Below are positions 50,561 to 58,151 of a DNA stretch of 64,000 nt, in pieces (the stretch's first letter is position 1; every line of letters begins with the position of its first letter). The position numbers were made by a program, and so were the translations under genes. The notes under the pieces were generated by a model that worked only from the letters and a program-made list of their open reading frames with translations, had not been told where the DNA came from and made no database searches. Source of the stretch: an uncultured Prevotella sp. (GTDB lineage: Bacteria > Bacteroidota > Bacteroidia > Bacteroidales > Bacteroidaceae); NCBI GenBank assembly GCA_944319815.1, contig CALUEX010000006.1, forward strand, positions 1 through 64,000, read 5' to 3'.

Positions 50561-50740
50561 GCATATAAGCCCGATAAGGCCAATACTGATGACTGCTGAA
50601 AGCATACCGCTTGTTGGCTGAATGGGGCATATAAGCCCGATAAGGCCAATGCTGATGACTGCTGAAAGCATACTGCTTGTTGGCTGAATGGGGCATATAA
50701 GCCCGATAAGGCCAATGCTCCCAAACCTTGAAAGCATATC
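50561..50740. repeat. 66-bp tandem repeat, about 2.5 copies
   Basis: GCATATAAGCCCGATAAGGC begins at 50561, 50627 and 50693 (period 66). Full units differ by a few bases; the third diverges after CCAATGCT. The period is a multiple of three, so three frames give false repeated proteins. CGATAAGGCCAAT also occurs once at about 60107. A GC-rich hairpin (CTCCCTCCCTTCGGGAGGG, about 50744-50762) follows. Confidence 0.85.
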
Positions 50741-50790
50741 AAGCTCCCTCCCTTCGGGAGGGTTGGGGTGGGTTTCAGTTCCTTATCCTC

Positions 50791-52020
50791 TCAAAACTCC
50801 ACCACATACGTGTCGTCGTCCCAGCTCATGTCTATGTCAACACCGCCGCTGCCGTGCCCTGCGGTGAAGAAGTTTCCGCTCACGGTTGTCAGCCTCCCCC
50901 GGCGGTATGGCACGTTGACGCCGCTGCTGCGGCTCACCACCGCACCGTCAGGGCCGATGATGCTGACCGTCAGGCGGACGGCGCTTTCCGTGCCGTTCAC
51001 CATCACATAGTCAGACGCAAGCTCCGTCAAGCCCTCCGCGTTGGTGCTCCACGACGGCTGCGCGGCATAGCCTACACCCTCCACGGCGTTGTTGGGCTTG
51101 CCCGTCAGCACGTTGAACGACGACGGGAAGAAACCCTCGTAAGCCACGCTGACGGTAAGGCTACTGACTGCGGGCACACCATCGAGCTGCCGGTAACTGT
51201 CGATGTCCTTCGCAACGATGCGGTATTTTGCCAACGGACGCTCCAATGCGACAGCCAGTTCGTTGTCGCCAGCCGCCACTGTCACGCCTTCAAGACAGGC
51301 GTAGGCAGCGTCCTTGTAGTCGGAACAGGCCGTGTACGCGCCAGTGTTGAGCCTCACCTGCTGCAAGTCCGACGTGTCATAAAACGGCGACAGGCCGCCG
51401 TCGGCCGTCACGTAGTCGCTCCACAGGCGTATGCCATACAGCCCCTCGTCGAGCGGAAGGTCAAGCGTGGCCGTGCCGCCGGGCTCAACGTCGGCCACTA
51501 CACTGCGCCGCATGACGTGCGTGCCGCCGTCAGCCGTATACACGTCGGCAATGATGCGCCGCGAGTATTGCCGTTCCCCGGCGCGCGTCGTGCCGTCGAA
51601 CGGTGGCAGGTAACCATCCGGCAACGTCACCGCAAGCCGAAGGACGGGTTGCTCCGCGCCGCCTTCGGTCAGGGATATTATTACCCTGCGCACGTCATCC
51701 TCGTCCACACAGGTGCGCGCCTTGCCGCCAAGTCCGCCGTCGGTGGTGGCCGTCACGGTGTAGCATCCCGGCGGAACGCTGAACAGCGTGGCGCCGAGCT
51801 GCCTCATGTCGGTGAACGTCCGGCTCGTCTGATACGTTCCGTCGTCAGACGTTATAGTGATTGTTATTTCCCCGATGGCTGCGTCAGGGCACGCCGAACG
51901 GTCTATGCCGACGGCTATTCCGTGCCCGCCGTCGTGCGGTTCGTCGGTGCACGACACCATGGCGAGGCAAGCGACAAGAGCCAGCAGGGCGGCTTCCATA
52001 TAGTAAACGACGTGTCTCAT
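50791..52020 (-). CDS. Fimbrial anchor-like lipoprotein
   Basis: Exported lipoprotein of 409 residues. The hydrophobic start (YYMEAALLALVACLAMVSC) gives the lipobox cysteine near residue 24. The body is beta-rich: IGEITITITSDDGTYQTSRT, LRLAVTLPDGYLPPFDGTTR, and LAKYRIVAKDIDSYRQLDGV (about 265-285), resembling FimB/Mfa2- or DUF6562-type fimbrial proteins that anchor and limit fimbriae. It overlaps the upstream OmpA-like gene by four bases (ATGA). Substrate proteins would be the fimbrillin-like product downstream; this is inference from the P. gingivalis fim/mfa pattern. Confidence 0.72.
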   Translation of the reverse strand: MRHVVYYMEAALLALVACLAMVSCTDEPHDGGHGIAVGIDRSACPDAAIGEITITITSDDGTYQTSRTFTDMRQLGATLFSVPPGCYTVTATTDGGLGGKARTCVDEDDVRRVIISLTEGGAEQPVLRLAVTLPDGYLPPFDGTTRAGERQYSRRIIADVYTADGGTHVMRRSVVADVEPGGTATLDLPLDEGLYGIRLWSDYVTADGGLSPFYDTSDLQQVRLNTGAYTACSDYKDAAYACLEGVTVAAGDNELAVALERPLAKYRIVAKDIDSYRQLDGVPAVSSLTVSVAYEGFFPSSFNVLTGKPNNAVEGVGYAAQPSWSTNAEGLTELASDYVMVNGTESAVRLTVSIIGPDGAVVSRSSGVNVPYRRGRLTTVSGNFFTAGHGSGGVDIDMSWDDDTYVVEF

Positions 52021-53249
52021 GAGCCTTCCTCCACAATCTTTATGGCAACCACGCGGCGTGCCCGTGCGGCCTCGGCTTGCCCGTGGTCTGTACCCTTGCC
52101 GTCAGTCTCTATGCGCCAGGCATCTATGCCGAGGCTGACCAACAGCCGCTTGACTGCCTCGGCACGGCGCAGCGACACACGGAAGTTGACCTCCGGCGTG
52201 CCACGTTGGTCTGCCCAACCTGTCAGGCGGACGCGCATCAAGGGGTCGGCGGCCATCATCCGTGCCAACGTATCAACCTTGGCGCGCTCAGACGGGCGTA
52301 TAGCCGTACTGTTGAAGTTGAAATATATTACTGGGAAAACGGCTTTTTCAGCCTTTGGTTTGGTTGGCTTTGGCGTATCCTTGGGCAACTCCGTAACGGT
52401 CTGCACCGACCGTTCGGCCACGGGTTCGGGTCGTAGCGCAGGTTGCAGGGGCACCTGCGGAACGGTACGCGGCTGCTCGGCGGCCTTGCGCTTGGCCCTA
52501 CCGAACGAGAAACTGATGCGCAAACCGCTCTCCCAAAGGTAGTTTGACGAGTGGGCGTGGCGCGGTATGCCGTCCATGCGGCTGCCCGTCAGGAAGGTCA
52601 TGCCCGTGTAAAGGCCGAGCTTCAGGCGGCGCGCCACGTCGTAGCCGCACTGTAGGCGGAAGCCGGCGGCAAAGTGCCAGCGCACAGGCTGGCTGCTGAC
52701 GCAAGCGCCGGTGGCCGTCTCGTACAGTTTGGCCTTTGTGCCGACGGCTGCCAGACGGGGCGAAACGTCGAGGTTCCAGCGGCCTTGCGGCGGTGCGCCG
52801 AGCCACGGAAGGACGTTTAGGTTGAGCTGCAAGCCGTAACCCTGCACGGCAACATGGCTCTTGAGCGAACGGTAATCCCAACCGTCAAGGCCGTCAACGG
52901 GAGCGTAATACATCGAACCGTCAGAGCCGAGCCAGTAACCCGTTGACGTGCAGCACGGCCTCGCACCGAGCCATGCACGCCCCCAAGCAGCCTGTGCCTC
53001 AAGCGACACGGAGCGGCTGAAGGCATGGCCAAAGAATACGCCCGCGCCCCAACCGGCGCGCACGTTGCCGTCAGCGAACGAACTGAACGTGCTCACGGCG
53101 AAGGGCACTCCGCCCTCCGCACCGACGTACCAGCCACTGACGGAGAGGCTGCCGGAGGCGCGTGGCGAGACGGCCCGTGCCGAAACGACGGAACAGGCGA
53201 TAGCCAACAAGAAGAATGTCTTTATTAAACAGGTTTTAGGACGTGGCAA
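52017..53249 (-). CDS. OmpA-like fimbrial-locus outer-membrane protein
   Basis: Outer-membrane protein of up to 410 residues. The N-terminal barrel-like region runs to about residue 240 (SGWYVGAEGGVPFAVSTFSS, LWESGLRISFSFG). A proline-rich linker (EPVAERSVQTVTELPKDTPK) leads to the OmpA domain (about 305-405): VIYFNFNSTAIRPSERAKVD, VRLTGWADQRGTPEVNFRVS and LRRAEAVKRLLVSLGID. The frame can only start at TTG 53249. The signal-peptide-like stretch KTFFLLAIACSVVSARA begins after an ATA codon at 53225-53223, so the true start is uncertain. The ATGA overlap with the next gene makes them one unit. Confidence 0.8.
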   Translation of the reverse strand: MPRPKTCLIKTFFLLAIACSVVSARAVSPRASGSLSVSGWYVGAEGGVPFAVSTFSSFADGNVRAGWGAGVFFGHAFSRSVSLEAQAAWGRAWLGARPCCTSTGYWLGSDGSMYYAPVDGLDGWDYRSLKSHVAVQGYGLQLNLNVLPWLGAPPQGRWNLDVSPRLAAVGTKAKLYETATGACVSSQPVRWHFAAGFRLQCGYDVARRLKLGLYTGMTFLTGSRMDGIPRHAHSSNYLWESGLRISFSFGRAKRKAAEQPRTVPQVPLQPALRPEPVAERSVQTVTELPKDTPKPTKPKAEKAVFPVIYFNFNSTAIRPSERAKVDTLARMMAADPLMRVRLTGWADQRGTPEVNFRVSLRRAEAVKRLLVSLGIDAWRIETDGKGTDHGQAEAARARRVVAIKIVEEGS

Positions 53250-53304
53250 AAATATGGCCGCGAACGTGCCTAAAAGCCCGCAGAAACGCCTAAGCCTGGC
53301 TTCT

Positions 53305-53312
53305 GGGGGGGG
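53305..53312. repeat. G8 tract upstream of the OmpA-like gene
   Basis: Eight G residues 56 bases before the TTG start, between the candidate promoter at 53.47 kb and the gene. Length change by slippage could affect the leader. Confidence 0.5.
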
Positions 53313-53468
53313 TAAAGCCGAACGCCCCTGGAATGCGGCTACAGCGCAAAACAGGGCCCAAAGGCGAACCGCAGATGCCTACCGCCCGACCAGGACGGCA
53401 CGCACTACGGCATGGCGTATTATCGACAATGTGTTTAAACATTTGCTTTATGCAATAAGGATGTGGCG

Positions 53469-53498
53469 CAAATTTAGGCAAAAAACGTTAACTACAAA
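53469..53498 (-). promoter_or_regulatory. Candidate promoter of the fimbria-like operon
   Basis: Plus-strand CAAATTTA (53469-53476) reads TAAATTTG on the minus strand; CAAA (53495-53498) reads TTTG, 18 bp apart. A second element (CAAAAATA, 53247-53254) overlaps the TTG start and would place initiation downstream of it. Confidence 0.45.
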
Positions 53499-53586
53499 CT
53501 TTTTTACAATAAATCAACACACTGTCCGGCAAAAAATGCCAAGGCCGGAGCATGGAACGCGCAACAGGCTGACTGTCAACCTCTTG

Positions 53587-53674
53587 GCAAAAGGGCATCT
53601 TTTAGGCTGCAAAAGGATACCTTTCACGCCACGAAACGTGCCTTTTTACGGCGTAAAAGGTATCCTTTTGCAAA
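53587..53674. repeat. 22-bp period array, four units
   Basis: Units at 53587, 53609, 53631 and 53653, each exactly 22 bases: GCAAAAGGGCATCTTTTAGG, GCAAAAGGATACCTTTCACG, ACGAAACGTGCCTTTTTACG, GTAAAAGGTATCCTTTTGCA. GACTGTCAACC precedes at 53571-53581 (tail reversed). It lies 75 bases after the porin gene on its strand. Confidence 0.88.
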
Positions 53675-53748
53675 TAGTTCCAGAATTAACAGACTTCCAA
53701 CAAGGCGCGAACGCAACGCCGAAAGACCTGACGCGGCATCGCGACACA

Positions 53749-54870
53749 TCAAAAGATGTATTGCAGACGGGCCTGTGCGAGGAAGAAATCCTTGTCGTAG
53801 AAACTGCCGCAATGGTCGCCCACCCATACGTAACTGCCGCTCAGCTTGAAGCCGATGTACTTGTTAAGGTAGAAGTTGACGCCCAACGAGAGGTCTTTCT
53901 CCACGCCGCCGTTTATCCCGCTATTGCCGTCGTTGAGGTTGGCGTAATTGAAACGTGCCACAAGCTCTATGGCCTTGTCTGACACGGGACGGCCCGGTAT
54001 GCCGTACATGGCGTCATACTCGAAGCCCTCGCCGGCCAGGAGCCAGCTGCCCTGCACGTATCCGCCATGGGCGCGGTAGGCCTCAAGACCACCCGTGCGG
54101 TTCATCCTGTCATAGAAATACTCGCCTTGCAGGAGCATCTTACGCGACGTGTAAAGCACCTCGACAAGCCCCTTCAGCTCCGTGCCGGCATGGTCAATCT
54201 CCGCACCGAGCAAGTCCTCGCCAAACATCGACGTAACACCGGCACTGCCTAACGAGCCTACGGGCGCGTCCTTGTTCACGTCCTTCGTCCTGAACGAGAA
54301 CGCACCGCCCACGTGAAGCAGGTTGTGCCCCTTCCGCTTGCGCCATACGGCACGCGAGGTTGACACGAGCGAGTTCTTCTTGTCGCTGCCTAAGTGGTTG
54401 ATGTCGTTGTTGGTGTAAACGCCCGTGGCGAGATAGCAATGGTCATTATAATAATGGAACGTCACGCCGAGCTTGCGGCTGTTGGTGAAAGCAAGCACCG
54501 ACGAAGCCGACTGGTTGAAGCGCATATCGGCCGTGCTGATGAGCATATCCATAGAGAACGGCTCGTAGCCGTTGCCGACGGATAGCACGCTGTTCTTGAA
54601 ATGATAGTTGAACTGCAAATCCTTCACGGCCACCTTGCCTCCGCCAAGACCGATGTCGGCCTTCAACTCGTATTTGCCATAGTTGGCCTTGAAGCCCACG
54701 CGGAAGTCCTCAAGCCTGAAGTAGCCTTGCACGTCGTCCTTGCCGTAGCCCGAAGCCGTAGCATCAAGCAGGGCGCGCGAACGGAACTTCACTTTCAAGC
54801 TGTCGGCAGCCGACACCGCAGTCGTGGCCGTAAGCGCAACAGCAAGCAGCAAAACCTTGAATGCCCTCAT
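53749..54870 (-). CDS. Outer-membrane porin, OprP/OprO-like
   Basis: Beta-barrel porin of 373 residues. The frame opens at 54927, but ATG at 54870 starts the signal peptide (MRAFKVLLLAVALTATTAVS, cleavage near SAA) and overlaps the etfA stop by four bases (ATGA). Alternating hydrophobic strands fill the protein: YFRLEDFRVGFKANYGKYEL, NNDINHLGSDKKNSLVSTSR, and the closing strand FFLAQARLQYIF ending in phenylalanine, the usual barrel end. It resembles phosphate-selective porins of Bacteroidetes. The context suggests it lets the operon's substrate into the periplasm. Confidence 0.8.
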   Translation of the reverse strand: MRAFKVLLLAVALTATTAVSAADSLKVKFRSRALLDATASGYGKDDVQGYFRLEDFRVGFKANYGKYELKADIGLGGGKVAVKDLQFNYHFKNSVLSVGNGYEPFSMDMLISTADMRFNQSASSVLAFTNSRKLGVTFHYYNDHCYLATGVYTNNDINHLGSDKKNSLVSTSRAVWRKRKGHNLLHVGGAFSFRTKDVNKDAPVGSLGSAGVTSMFGEDLLGAEIDHAGTELKGLVEVLYTSRKMLLQGEYFYDRMNRTGGLEAYRAHGGYVQGSWLLAGEGFEYDAMYGIPGRPVSDKAIELVARFNYANLNDGNSGINGGVEKDLSLGVNFYLNKYIGFKLSGSYVWVGDHCGSFYDKDFFLAQARLQYIF

Positions 54871-56063
54871 ACCTTCAAACCTATTTCCGACAATACCGGT
54901 AAAGCATCTTCCACCGTGGAAACCCATCCGTAATCGGCCATGCCGAATATAGGTGCATCCTTGTCAGGGTTTATCGCGATTATCCTTTTTGCCCCGGTGA
55001 TGGCAGCCGTGTGCTGTATCTGTCCGCTGATGCCTATTGCGACGTAAAGGTCGGGCGATATGGTCTGCCCTGTTTGCCCCACCTGTCGCGACGGGTCAAT
55101 CAGTCCGCACTCAACTGCCGCCCTCGAACCGGCCACTGCCGCGCCTATGCTTTCGGCCCAACGGCTGATTTCAACAACCGTTTCCTTATCCCTTACGCCG
55201 CGCCCTATGCCAACAACGATGCGGCTGTCGTTGAGCGACTTGCCCGTTGACACCTTCACGGTTTCACCTAACAGGCTTATCCTCGTATCCGGTTCAAAGG
55301 CCGACAAGTCATGCCATACTATCTCTCCTGTACGACTCCAGTCGCACCTTTGTGCCTTCATCACGCCCGGACGCACCGATGCCATCTGTGGACGATGCCC
55401 CAGAGTGACGATAGTGGCCATGAGGTTACCGCCAAAAGCCGGCCTTACCTGCCTCAACAGGCCTGTTTCCGGGTCGATGCAAAGCCCTGTGCAATCAGCC
55501 GTAAGCCCTGTCCGCAGTATCGAAGCAAGACGGGCTGACAGCCCACGCCCCTTCTGCGTAGCGCCTACCAGCAACACGGCAGGGCACAACTCCTTGACTA
55601 TCTTGGCCACGGCCTTGGCATAATTCTCCTCGATGTATGCCGAAAGGGCCTCAGAGTCGAGCAGGTGCACACGCTCCGCGCCGTAAGCTATAAGTTCCTT
55701 TGCTTGTTCCTCAAGTCCGTGCCCGGCAAGAATGGCCTCAACACACTGCCCTGACTGTGCGGCAAGTTCGGCGGCCTTACCTAACAGTTCTGCCGTAACA
55801 GGCGACAGCTTGCCGCGCGACGTTTCGGCCAGCACATATATTCCGTTACCTTCGTCAACATTCCCAGTCTGCGCACTGGCCATGGTCAACGCCCCGGCAG
55901 GGCACGACCTGGTGCAGTCACCACACAGTCGGCAAGCGTCAACGTCAATCTCCGGATAGTCAACCAGCCTGATAGCTCCATACGCACAGCTGCCCTCGCA
56001 TATTCCGCACTGCGTGCAAAGCTCCTTGTCAAGGCGCAGGGCAAATCCTTTTATATTGTCCAT
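54867..56063 (-). CDS. etfA: Electron transfer flavoprotein alpha subunit with ferredoxin domain
   Basis: FAD-binding ETF alpha (FixB type), 398 residues. Residues 1-60 are a two-cluster ferredoxin: C16, C19, C22, C26 (CTQCGICEGSC) and C44, C47, C50, C54 (CRLCGDCTRSC). The ETF body follows (GIYVLAETSRGKLSPVTAEL, about 74-93). The C-terminal FAD domain has ADCTGLCIDPETGLLRQVRP (about 195-214) and IVVGIGRGVRDKETVVEISR (about 277-296), then VGQTGQTISPDLYVAIGISG (about 324-343). Fused ferredoxins allow electron passage to iron-sulfur partners. It overlaps etfB by 13 bases and the porin by four. Confidence 0.93.
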   Translation of the reverse strand: MDNIKGFALRLDKELCTQCGICEGSCAYGAIRLVDYPEIDVDACRLCGDCTRSCPAGALTMASAQTGNVDEGNGIYVLAETSRGKLSPVTAELLGKAAELAAQSGQCVEAILAGHGLEEQAKELIAYGAERVHLLDSEALSAYIEENYAKAVAKIVKELCPAVLLVGATQKGRGLSARLASILRTGLTADCTGLCIDPETGLLRQVRPAFGGNLMATIVTLGHRPQMASVRPGVMKAQRCDWSRTGEIVWHDLSAFEPDTRISLLGETVKVSTGKSLNDSRIVVGIGRGVRDKETVVEISRWAESIGAAVAGSRAAVECGLIDPSRQVGQTGQTISPDLYVAIGISGQIQHTAAITGAKRIIAINPDKDAPIFGMADYGWVSTVEDALPVLSEIGLKV

Positions 56064-56854
56064 TTTTCTTCTTCCTTTAGTTCTTCAACTGTTCCCAAAC
56101 ACTTCCTGAAGGCCGCAGCCAAAGCCTCACCGTCGGCTATCCAGCAGGTATCCTTGCGGCTTTCGGCCACTTCGGTTTCAACAACCTTCGTCGGCGAAGC
56201 ATTCAAACCAACCTCCGTGCCGTCCAAATCCAAGTCGGTTTCGTTCCAACGCACAATTTCCATGCCTTGCGCACGCCTCCATCCGGCCAGCGTCGGAGGG
56301 TTAACGGAAAACTCCTTGCCCACCATAACGGCGCATGGCAATGCCACACTAAGCCTTTGCAGAGTGTCGCCGGCCTCTTTAACGACCTCCACACGTCCGT
56401 CAACGGGTGTCTCCGCCTCCACGATATGCGTCACTTGGGGTATTCCAAGCATACCTGCGACCTCAGGACCAACCTGTGCCGTGTCACCGTCAATGGCCAT
56501 ACGACCAAGAAAGAGCATATCAAAACCTATCTTTCTCGCCGCAGCAGACAGCGCAACACTTGTGCAAAAAGTGTCGCTCCCGGCAAATGCGGGCGAAGAA
56601 AGCAGCACTGCACGGTCAGCACCGAGCTGCAAAGCCTCGCGCAAGACACTCTCTGCCGAGGCCGGACCCATGCTCACCGCCACCACTTCAGCTCCCGTTT
56701 CAGCCTTCAGGTCGAGAGCAACCTGCAAGGCGCAAAGGTCATCCGGATTGGTACGGGTCATTGATGACGAACGCTTCAGCGTCTTCGTAACGGGGTCGAT
56801 GCCAACTTTAGTGGAGCGTGGCACCTGCTTCAAAAACACAATATATCTTTCCAT
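56051..56854 (-). CDS. etfB: Electron transfer flavoprotein beta subunit
   Basis: ETF beta/FixA, 267 residues. Key segments are YIVFLKQVPRSTKVGIDPVT (residues 4-23), MTRTNPDDLCALQVALDLKA (about 33-52), and VVAVSMGPASAESVLREALQ (about 58-77). The nucleotide-binding region includes FLGRMAIDGDTAQVGPEVAG (about 115-134). It pairs with EtfA to accept electrons from dehydrogenases. The FAD dehydrogenase gene just upstream (56-base gap) is the probable donor. Whether this ETF bifurcates cannot be told from sequence reading alone. Confidence 0.93.
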   Translation of the reverse strand: MERYIVFLKQVPRSTKVGIDPVTKTLKRSSSMTRTNPDDLCALQVALDLKAETGAEVVAVSMGPASAESVLREALQLGADRAVLLSSPAFAGSDTFCTSVALSAAARKIGFDMLFLGRMAIDGDTAQVGPEVAGMLGIPQVTHIVEAETPVDGRVEVVKEAGDTLQRLSVALPCAVMVGKEFSVNPPTLAGWRRAQGMEIVRWNETDLDLDGTEVGLNASPTKVVETEVAESRKDTCWIADGEALAAAFRKCLGTVEELKEEEKWTI

Positions 56855-56910
56855 TATGCCTTATTATCGTTTACTAAACCTTTATCCTACAATATCTCAA
56901 GCTGCATCTT

Positions 56911-58143
56911 CTATCCACCCTTCTTGTTTGAGCGGGCATCTGCACACCTGCGTTGGAACTCGACCGTGAACGGGTCAACGTCACCGAAACGCATCGGGGA
57001 GAACAATTCAGGGTTGACAAACGGCTTCTCACCCGTCAGGAGTTCAGCAGCCAGCCGTCCCATGCCGCCACCGCAAGCCACTCCGCCGCCACAACAACCC
57101 GCAACGGCAAACAAACCTTCATATTGGGGCAATACGCCGATAACGAACATCGCATCAGGCACGTAGCACGAAGGGCCTGACATATAGTGTGCGATGGGCA
57201 GGGTGTCGATGTCTTTGAGGTACTTCTTCAGCAAAGGGGCACACTCGTCAAGTACCGTCCACTTGGCCGCCTCGTTGAAATCGAAGTCGTCCAGCTTGTC
57301 TGTAAGCGTAGACGGGTCGAACGCCTGGCACTCACTCTCACGCAGACCGATGATTAACGCACCGACGTCAGAACGTGTAAAGGCACGTGCATCGGGTATT
57401 ACCGTGAACGGATGGTTGGCCGGGAAACGCTCGAGGTCTGTCGAAGTTATCCAGAAATGGCTTCTTACGGGAGTGAACGGAAGGCCTATCCCCAACGGGC
57501 GCATCAGCAAGTTGGCCCACGCACCGGCAGCATTGACCACCACACCGGCCGTCAGCACCGTGCCGTCGGCAAGCCCGACACCCGCTACCCTGCCGTCGGC
57601 CACCTTGATAGAGGCCACCTTGCAATGCGGTTTCAACGTCACGCCGAGCATCGAAGCAGCCTTTGCATAACCGAGACAAAGCGACGCCGAGTCGATGAAA
57701 GCATCCGTGGGCATATATGTTGCCACGTCAACGGCATCGGCCTCTATCCACGGCAACAGTTCTTTCAGCTTGTCGCGGCCAATACGTTCGTTGGGTATGC
57801 CGAAGCGCGTCGCCGCATCTTCAAGAGCCTCAAGCCCCTTCAGGGATGTTTCAGAGGATGCCATCGTAACGCTGCCGCACACCTGCAAGCCAAGCGAAGT
57901 ACCAGTAAACGACTCTATTTCATCTATACAGTCGTATGTTTCCTGCACTATTTCCATCAGGCCGGGTTTCGTCCTTGCACGTGTAAGGAGGCAAGCCGCG
58001 CGCGAAGAAGCCTGTGAAGCTATGTCGTTTCCATCGAGAAGGAGGATGCGCCCGGCCTTGCGCTTGGCCAGTTGATAGGCCGTTGCACAGCCAAGAAGAC
58101 CTCCACCTATTATTATAATGTCGTAACTTGAATTATCCATCAC
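56911..58143 (-). CDS. FAD-dependent amine/2-hydroxy acid dehydrogenase, DAO family
   Basis: Flavoprotein of 410 residues in the DAO (GlpD/DadA/sarcosine oxidase-like) family. The Rossmann motif is YDIIIIGGGLLGCATAYQLA (about residues 7-26), with DGNDIASQASSRAACLLTR (about 38-56) completing the FAD site. VVVNAAGAWANLLMRPLGIG (about 202-221) and the C-terminal GLFAVAGCCGGGVACGGGMG (about 352-371) are the second FAD-binding signature, here with an unusual pair of cysteines. The substrate is unknown; proximity to a transporter, ETF and a porin suggests an imported amino acid derivative or 2-hydroxy acid. Electrons likely pass to the EtfAB encoded downstream. Confidence 0.87.
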   Translation of the reverse strand: MMDNSSYDIIIIGGGLLGCATAYQLAKRKAGRILLLDGNDIASQASSRAACLLTRARTKPGLMEIVQETYDCIDEIESFTGTSLGLQVCGSVTMASSETSLKGLEALEDAATRFGIPNERIGRDKLKELLPWIEADAVDVATYMPTDAFIDSASLCLGYAKAASMLGVTLKPHCKVASIKVADGRVAGVGLADGTVLTAGVVVNAAGAWANLLMRPLGIGLPFTPVRSHFWITSTDLERFPANHPFTVIPDARAFTRSDVGALIIGLRESECQAFDPSTLTDKLDDFDFNEAAKWTVLDECAPLLKKYLKDIDTLPIAHYMSGPSCYVPDAMFVIGVLPQYEGLFAVAGCCGGGVACGGGMGRLAAELLTGEKPFVNPELFSPMRFGDVDPFTVEFQRRCADARSNKKGG

Positions 58144-58151
58144 CTAAAAAA

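Noticed and set aside
50406..50742. Frames giving 22-residue protein repeats
   Set aside because: The 66-bp tandem repeat is a multiple of three, so repeated translations appear in three frames with no start context.
53587..53674. Short regular array that could be taken for a CRISPR
   Set aside because: The unit is only 22 bases with no separate spacers; units vary in sequence, are quasi-palindromic, occur at many loci, and no cas genes are present.
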